A DNA stretch of 64,000 nt, taken from the NCBI RefSeq assembly GCF_000276665.1, contig NW_004955460.1:1357578-1421577 (forward strand), written 5' to 3'. Below are positions 58,266 to 64,000 of the stretch, one piece after another. Made by a program: the position numbers and the translations under genes. The notes beneath the pieces were generated by a model. The model did not search any database and was not told the origin of the DNA. It was given only the letters and a program-made list of their open reading frames with translations. Source of the DNA: Chinchilla lanigera. Taxonomy: Eukaryota > Chordata > Mammalia > Rodentia > Chinchillidae. The first letter of the stretch is position 1; every line of letters starts with the position of its first letter.

Positions 58266-58358
58266 GTTTCTAATATTTCTGGTCATCTTTACCAATAAAA
58301 ACATACTGTATTCTATTATAAGGGTTACTCAAATTATATAAACTATCATTGAGTTGAC
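58266..58358. repeat. Direct repeat, right copy
   Basis: Matches 57759-57846: 'gtttctaatatttctggtca', 'attctattataagggtta' and 'aaattatataaactatcatt'. Confidence 0.72.
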
Positions 58359-58378
58359 AGCCACCAAGTTTTAACCCT

Positions 58379-58791
58379 TGTCTTAGTTACTTCCATCAGT
58401 ATTGGGTCTCAATACCCAATACTGACAAATCCAGAGGAAAAGGGTTAATTTTGGCTCACAGTTTTGTGGAGGTTTCAGTCCATAGTCAGTTGGCTCCAAG
58501 GCAGGGCACCATAACAGAGGGACGTGGCAAAAGAGAATCAGATCATTGCATGGCAGTGAGAAGCAGAAAGAAAGATCAAAGAAGAAGGGAGGAAGATAGA
58601 CCCTTTCAGCCTATGCCACAGTGACCTGCCTCCTCTGACCAGGTTTCACCTGTCAACATCACATTTAGCTGTAAACTCATCAGTAGACTAATCCACTGAT
58701 GAGTATCACATCCCATGATCCATGCACCTCCAAAATCTCCATCTATGAGCCCATTGAGGCTTTGGGAGACATCTAGATTAAAACTATAACA
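58379..58791 (-). mobile_element. MaLR-type LTR, antisense
   Basis: From 'tgtcttagttacttccatca' to 'agattaaaactataaca', with 'gttaattttggctcacagt', 'tagtcagttggctccaaggc' and 'tttcagcctatgccacagtg'. The blocks follow the antisense MaLR LTR order. Flanks accct and gtcct match at three of five positions. Confidence 0.78.
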
Positions 58792-58861
58792 GTCCTCGTA
58801 GGTAGAGACCATATAGGTTGACTAGAAGATGCCAGAATAAATGATTACAATGTATAAGTAC

Positions 58862-59229
58862 TGTACTATAGTTGAGGACAACAAAGGTCTGTGTAAGTTT
58901 CATTTCCCAGCTTGGTGCCACTTGGAAGTGGCTTTAAAATGTGGGCCTGGTGAGAGGTCCATCAGTAAGGGTCTATGCCCTCAAAGGGGATTATAGGACC
59001 CAGGGTATGCTCTCTCTCTCTTTTCTTTTTTCATCCCCTACCTGAGATGAGCACTTTTGCTCCACAACAAACTCCCCACCATAATGTTCTGCTTTGCATC
59101 AGGTCCAAAAACCACAGACCAATAGATCACAGACTTGCCTTCAAAACAGTGAACTAAAATAAATGTATTCTCTTTTATAGGTTGGTTATCTCAGGTATCT
59201 CGTACAATAACAGAAGGCTGATGAGCACA
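58862..59229 (+). mobile_element. MaLR-type LTR
   Basis: Has 'gcctggtgagaggtccatca', 'aggggattataggacccagg', 'catcaggtccaaaaacca' and 'gttggttatctcaggtatct' leading to 'gatgagcaca'. This is a diverged sense MaLR LTR. Both ends are approximate. Confidence 0.6.
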
Positions 59230-61479
59230 TATGGTGTAGAGGTGTAGGTGATCTCAGTAAGACTATCTAATTAGAATTGTGAATAACCACTGAATCTTTC
59301 TTTTATGGCTAGGAGGAGGGAATGAAGCATAAAAGGAAGGAGATGCAACGGGCAGTGTTGGCTAGCCATGAAGGGGATCTCTATGTAAAAAGATCTATGT
59401 AAAAAGATCTCTGTGCCACTTCCCAAGATACAGACTGAGCACACAAGCTGATGTTTGTGCAAGAGAGAAGAGTTTTCAATTTAGCTACCAAATACAGAGG
59501 ATGAAACAGATATCATTGGATTGAGCATGAACCAAGGACAAGAAAGCCCAGGAGGCAACATGATGGAGAGCCAGGGCCAAGGCTCTCAAGAGTGTCAGTT
59601 TTCTTAGTGGCACCCTTTGGACTACCATCATGGTCACCAGGGCAGAGATCCAAGATTAGATATGGAGAGTAGCGTCTGGGATGTAGCACCTACACCAAAA
59701 GGTGAGGGTAAGGTGGTATCTCTGGAACCTGAAAGGTGTACAGCCCATATTGGGTCATGCACAAATGGTGCACAGAGGTGAAAAAAGAGTGAAATATACC
59801 CCCTAAATATTTTCCTACTGTTTATGTGGGAAAATATACTTATAAAAGGACCAAAATATGAAAAATGAAATTTACTATGTCTTCTTTTTTAACCCATTAT
59901 CAACACTGCTAATAGACTATAAGGCTTCTTGTACAACAAAGTTTTCAAATTCTTCTCAATGTAGCCATCAAAGTTACAAAAAATTGGTAAGAGTCAGCAC
60001 CCAGTTTAAACCAGTTGTCCATCTTGGCTTCATTCTGTTCTTTCACACACAGGGAGGGAAATAGCCCTCGCACCTTTTAACCTCCAGTTCACAAGAGCCA
60101 AGTGTTTCATTTTGGGAATCTTGTGAGACAGTTGTTAAATTCAGGCAATAAGAAGAGTTCAACTATAGAAGCTTCCCATTAAATAAGTTATATTAAAAGT
60201 GAGTAAGTTCTCAACACTCATCTCTTCTTAATTATTTTACTGTTACTTATGATGTTGAAGTTATTTCCATGAGTATCAGAAAGTCATATGTACAGTGCCA
60301 TAATGTTTTCTCTTACACTCCACACTCAGTGACAACATTGGTGTTTTGAAATTAACCAAAGTGTCAATACAGTGAAACAGCAAGCACTATGAACCAGGGC
60401 TTTTTTCCCACCAGGAGAGATAGCTATGAACATTTTCCAGCACACCATTTTGAGAGACAAGTACTTGGAGGTGTGGAAAAATTGAAGAAAAGGAAGCCAG
60501 ACCCTTGAAAAACTGTCATGGGGTGGAAGAATCCACTGAGACTTTATATGACATTGGCATTTGTGCACTCATGTCCACATGCTCTCCTTGGGCAGATCAA
60601 CAGCATTTACAGGGTCAGTGAAAGGGGAAACAGCCACTGCTTCAAAAGCACCATTAATCTTATTGAATGAAAAAGTGTATCTCAAATGATGGATTTTTCT
60701 GGAAACTGTCATGGAGGACCCTTGAAGTGATTCTCCCTGGAGAAATGAACACAGTACAGGTGGCCAGGAAAGGAACAGAAATTAAAATAAATCAACATGA
60801 AGGAGCCACAAGGAAAAAAGAAAAACAGAGACAGTTTCAATGAGACAAAAAAATGGAAAGATTTTCAAAAAACAAGTACTATGGAGTAAATATTAATACA
60901 AGTGGAAAAATAAAACCCAGGACATGACTTTATTAAAATAATATTTGATACACTTAATAGTGGATTTCAATTGTGTTCCTTACATGATTTGGAATCCAGG
61001 TCAGAATCTAAGACAGGGACCCAGCCAGAGAGGACCAGGTTTCATCCCCTCACCAGGGCAACTAATTTTTCTGTTTCCTATTGAACTTCTTAGTAGGATT
61101 TCCTTTGGGGAAGAGTTTCCTCTGCTTTCAAAAAAGGGAAAAATGGAGTGGGGGAGACAAGTAAGATTCTTTCTTTTTAAATGAAATAAATTTATAATCA
61201 AAGTCACTATTTAAAAATGCTATCTGACATTGTTATTGCAAAATCTATTTTAAACACAATAATCCTAAATGCTCTGTGGAGAACTATTTGAAGGTGCTAA
61301 GAATGTATATGGGAAATTGTTCTTTAAAAGTCCCAGATTCACTATGTTAGTGGTGTGGAAGTATAGAAGAATGACTAAAAGCTATACTTGGAGTATGATT
61401 CCAATACGGTCTGTCCCTTCCTCCCCTTTCAAATCTATGCTGAACTTTTGTCAATGTAATGGTGTTGACAGGTAGTGGG
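59230..61479. other. Unannotated stretch
   Basis: About 2.2 kb of mixed sequence with no recognised gene or confident repeat. A small tandem duplication 'tctatgtaaaaagatc' occurs at 59381-59409. Confidence 0.45.
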
Positions 61480-61828
61480 TTAAAAGAGCTTAGGCTAGGT
61501 GGAGAGATTAATGCCTTTTCCAAGGGACTAGTTTAAATCTCCAGCAAGTGAGTGAGTTCTCACTCTCTCAGGATAGAACAGTTGCAATGTTAGTGGGTCG
61601 TTATAAAGTGAAGATACCTTTATATTTTGTCCCTTTCAAACACATCCAGTAATCCTTCCACTTTCCACCTTAAGTTGAACCACCACGAACCCTTCACTAA
61701 ACGCTGATCAAAAGCCGTGCCCTTAGACTTACCAGCCTCCAGAACCATAAATCAGGATAAACTTCTATGCCTTTTAAATTATCCAGCATCAGATGTTCTG
61801 TTATAGAAATAGCAAATGGACTAAAGCA
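61480..61828 (+). mobile_element. MLT1-like LTR
   Basis: 'gggtcgttataaagtgaaga', 'acttaccagcctccagaacc', 'ataaatcaggataaac' and 'gttatagaaatagcaaatgg' with 'actaaagca' follow the 3' half of an MLT1/MST LTR. The 5' boundary is uncertain. Confidence 0.55.
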
Positions 61829-62021
61829 CCTGGGGAAAAAAATGAACTTGTTTAAAGGAAGAAGAAAACAAAAAATGACTCGCATTTCCCCACCATGAAA
61901 CGGAGTGAGAGAACTTGTTAGTGTAACTAAAATAGGACATCCCAAGGAACAAATGAGGGAGAAGGAGATTGTGAATTCAAATTCAATATACTAACAACCG
62001 AGGTACTCACAAGAAAACTTT

Positions 62022-62136
62022 GTTTTTGTTTGTTTTGGTTTGGTTTGGTTTTTGTTTTTCTCCAGTACCAGGAATCGAACTCATGACCTTGCACTTGCCA
62101 GGCAAGCGCTGTGCCGCTGAGCTAAATCCCCAGCCC
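62022..62136 (-). mobile_element. ID SINE, antisense, with target duplication
   Basis: A 'gtttttgtttgttttggttt' type tail, then 'ccagtaccaggaatcgaact', 'catgaccttgcacttgcc', 'aggcaagcgctgtgccgctg' and 'agctaaatccccagcccc' make a near-consensus ID in antisense. Copies acaagaaaactttg (62009-62022) and acaaggaaactttg (62138-62151) differ at one base and frame it. An 81-codon minus frame through it is the SINE's translation. Confidence 0.9.
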
Positions 62137-62279
62137 CACAAGGAAACTTTGGATGAGCAATTGGATACTATGTCTCTGAAACCTGAAATTTGAATTCTGA
62201 TAGCATATTCATAGTCACTTAGACACAAAGTCCACCCACCTAAAGTATGCAACCATTATCACAGGCAATTTTAGAACAC

Positions 62280-62520
62280 TCTCATTGCCACAAACAACTG
62301 TGAACAGCCAATTTCTCCCTAATCCAATTTGCAGGTTACCAGTGATCTCCTTTCTATTCTATGGATTTGCATCTTTGATAGATTTCACATAAGTGGAATA
62401 ATATTATATATTGGGTTTTGTGTTCTACTTAGCATAATTTCAAAATTCATTCCTTCATTCTTATTTGTAGCCAAATAATATGCCACTGTATGGATATAGT
62501 GGGTATAAAATGTGACCATG
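62280..62520 (-). mobile_element. Old L1 3' region, antisense, first part
   Basis: 'ttgcatctttgatagatttc', 'acataagtggaataatatta', 'ttctacttagcataatttca' and 'atatgccactgtatggatat' follow the antisense L1M 3' region. The L1 resumes at 62923 after the LTR. Confidence 0.6.
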
Positions 62521-62922
62521 TGTGATATTTAAGCTTAATGATCAACTTGACTGGATTATGAGATGATGGAAAGGTAATTAGATCATGGAGACACTGTATA
62601 CTCATCAGTGGACCAATTCACAGATGTTCACAGCTGAATGTGCTGTCAAGAGGTGGGTCCACTTAGAGGTGGATCATTACACAAGTGCCTCTGGAACATA
62701 TATCTCTGAAACTTGAAATTTGAATTCAATATGCTGTGATTCCAGCTACAGCAAGGTGAGCAGCATTCCTTCACCAAGCCCTTCCACCATGGTGTTTCTG
62801 CTTTGGAACCCACCAACCATGGACTGAACCCTCTCAAACTGTAAGAAAAAAAATAAATCTTCATACTTTAAGTTGTGTATGTCAGGGGTATGTGCTCAGA
62901 AATGGGAAAACTGACTAATACA
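62521..62922 (+). mobile_element. MaLR-type LTR inserted in an L1
   Basis: Starts 'tgtgatatttaagcttaatg' and ends 'ggaaaactgactaataca', with 'gtggaccaattcacagatg', 'ccaaccatggactgaaccct' and 'gtaagaaaaaaaataaatct'. Removing it joins L1 sequence on both sides. Flanking 5-mers ccatg and ccaca match at three positions. Confidence 0.72.
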
Positions 62923-63930
62923 CCACATTATGTTTATTCTGTCACTGGCTAATAAATATTTAGGCTATTTTCATCTTTGGACTATTATTAATAAGAGGAT
63001 ATAAACATCTGTGAACATGTTTTTGTTTGAACACATGTTCTCATTGTTCCTGGTTATATAGTTAGAAATTGAATTTCTGGATTATATAATAATTGAATAT
63101 TCAGCATTTTGAGGAACTACCAAACTCTACTCCACAGCAGTTAAGACATTTTACTCCCTATCAGCGATTTAGGAGGGTTTTGGTTTTCCACATCCATAGC
63201 AATACTTGTTATTGTCCATTTTTAAAATTATAACTATTCTAATGAATGTAAAGTAGTATCTTTTTATGGCTTTGATTTTAATTTCACTAATGATTGAATA
63301 TATTGGATACATTTTCCTGTGCTAATTTCTCAGTGCATATCTTCTGTGTAGAAATATATTCAAATTCTTTTTCCACTTCTAATTGGGTTATTTGCCTATT
63401 CATTGGAAGCATTATTTAGGTTTTCTAGATACTGGTTCTATTATCAGATATGTAATTTTCCACTTTATAGGTTGTCTTTTCACTTCCCCAACTGTATCTT
63501 TTGGACATGACACATTTTTAGTTTTTATGAAGTTAAATTCTTTTTTTCTTTGGTTGTATATATTTTCAGAATCATATCCTGAGTCACAAAGATAGGCACG
63601 TATACCCTTAGAAGAGTTTTATACTTTTTGTTATTACATTTAGGTCTCTGGTCTATTTTGAGTTCATTTTTACACATGGTGCATAGTGCATGAGTTCATG
63701 AGTTCATCAATGCATGAGCATGGTGCATGAGTTCAATCTCAATGTATGTGGTTATTCATTTGCCTGGTGCTATTTGTCGAAGGACTGCTTGCTATTCTCC
63801 CGACTGAGTTGCTCAGCACTTTGGAAGAAAGTCAATCAACCATAAATATGAGGGCTTTTCTTTTCGTAATCCTACTCCTTTGATCATTCTCTTCTTATGG
63901 TAGTGCTACATTGTCTTCCAGCAAAGCTGA
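62923..63930 (-). mobile_element. Old L1 3' region, antisense, second part
   Basis: 'acctaattgggttatttgcc'-like (63384), 'ctattatcagatatgtaa', 'aggttgtcttttcacttcc', 'ttacatttaggtctctggtc', 'gtgctatttgtcgaagga' and 'aaccataaatatgagggctt' follow reversed L1M order almost to the window end. An internal microduplication of 'catgagttc' units lies at 63687-63735. Confidence 0.68.
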
Positions 63931-64000
63931 CTACGAGAGTTTGCTGAAAACTTTTAAGGTGTCAGTCCTTCACCTATGTTCTTTATTAAGAATTATTTTG

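Overview
The window looks like intergenic or deep-intronic DNA from a mammal, almost certainly a non-muroid rodent. The strongest clues are SINEs. Several ID elements (tRNA-Ala-like, with recognisable A and B boxes) are present, and six B1-ID dimers in which an Alu/B1-like monomer is followed by an ID-like monomer. Such dimers are known from squirrels, dormice, beavers and some hystricognaths. The ID sequence ending in a 'ggtacc' 3' end before the tail looks more castorid than murine to me, but I cannot settle the family. Mammal-wide MIR, L2-like, L1M, MaLR, Tigger, MER5-like and MER20-like relics fit a eutherian genome. I recognise no protein-coding exon, tRNA, rRNA, snRNA, CRISPR array or prokaryotic feature. 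Open frames are short (188 aa at most) and the longer ones run through repeats.

Layout. 0.3-4.2 kb: a hAT-type DNA transposon relic with matching ends, carrying an L1 3' fragment, a solo MaLR LTR and a complete LTR-internal-LTR MaLR element. 5-6.4 kb: a MIR and an old L1 3'UTR. 8.5-15.1 kb: an unclassified repeat in two inverted copies, a putative LTR, MER5-like and MER20-like relics and microsatellites. 15.3-19.9 kb: an L1 tail, a B1-ID SINE, then a plus-strand MaLR provirus split by two L1 insertions, one with a 5' inversion. 20.3 kb: a 13-bp minisatellite. 25-29 kb: an old antisense L1 containing an ID, an MLT1 LTR and an internally deleted Tigger element. 29.8-36.8 kb: L1 pieces, LTRs, an ID and a B1-ID. 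37.1-39.5 kb: an unexplained GC-richer block. 39.5 kb: two tandem ID SINEs. 40-43.2 kb: an old L1, a mariner-like MITE and a B1-ID. 44.9-52.3 kb: Z-DNA-type repeats, a purine microsatellite with a 120-base gap, and a MER8-like element split by a SINE. 52.3-57.7 kb: mostly unique DNA that might hold regulatory elements. 57.8-59.2 kb: three MaLR LTRs in alternating orientation beside a 90-bp direct duplication. 61.5-64 kb: an MLT1-like LTR, a young ID and an old L1 broken by an LTR.

Nothing here forms a pathway or operon. The story is one of layered retroposition. The best-supported structures are those with target-site duplications: the 5-bp repeat around the solo LTR at 1130-1496, the 12-bp repeat around the L1 at 18798-19631, the near-8-bp repeat around the hAT element, and the ID at 62022-62136. 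Family names come from remembered consensus sequences, so subfamily labels need a RepeatMasker run. I found no convincing new biological system; the most interesting leads are the inverted 42-bp-array repeat family, the hidden insertion suggested by direct repeats around the assembly gap, and the unexplained 37.1-39.5 kb block.
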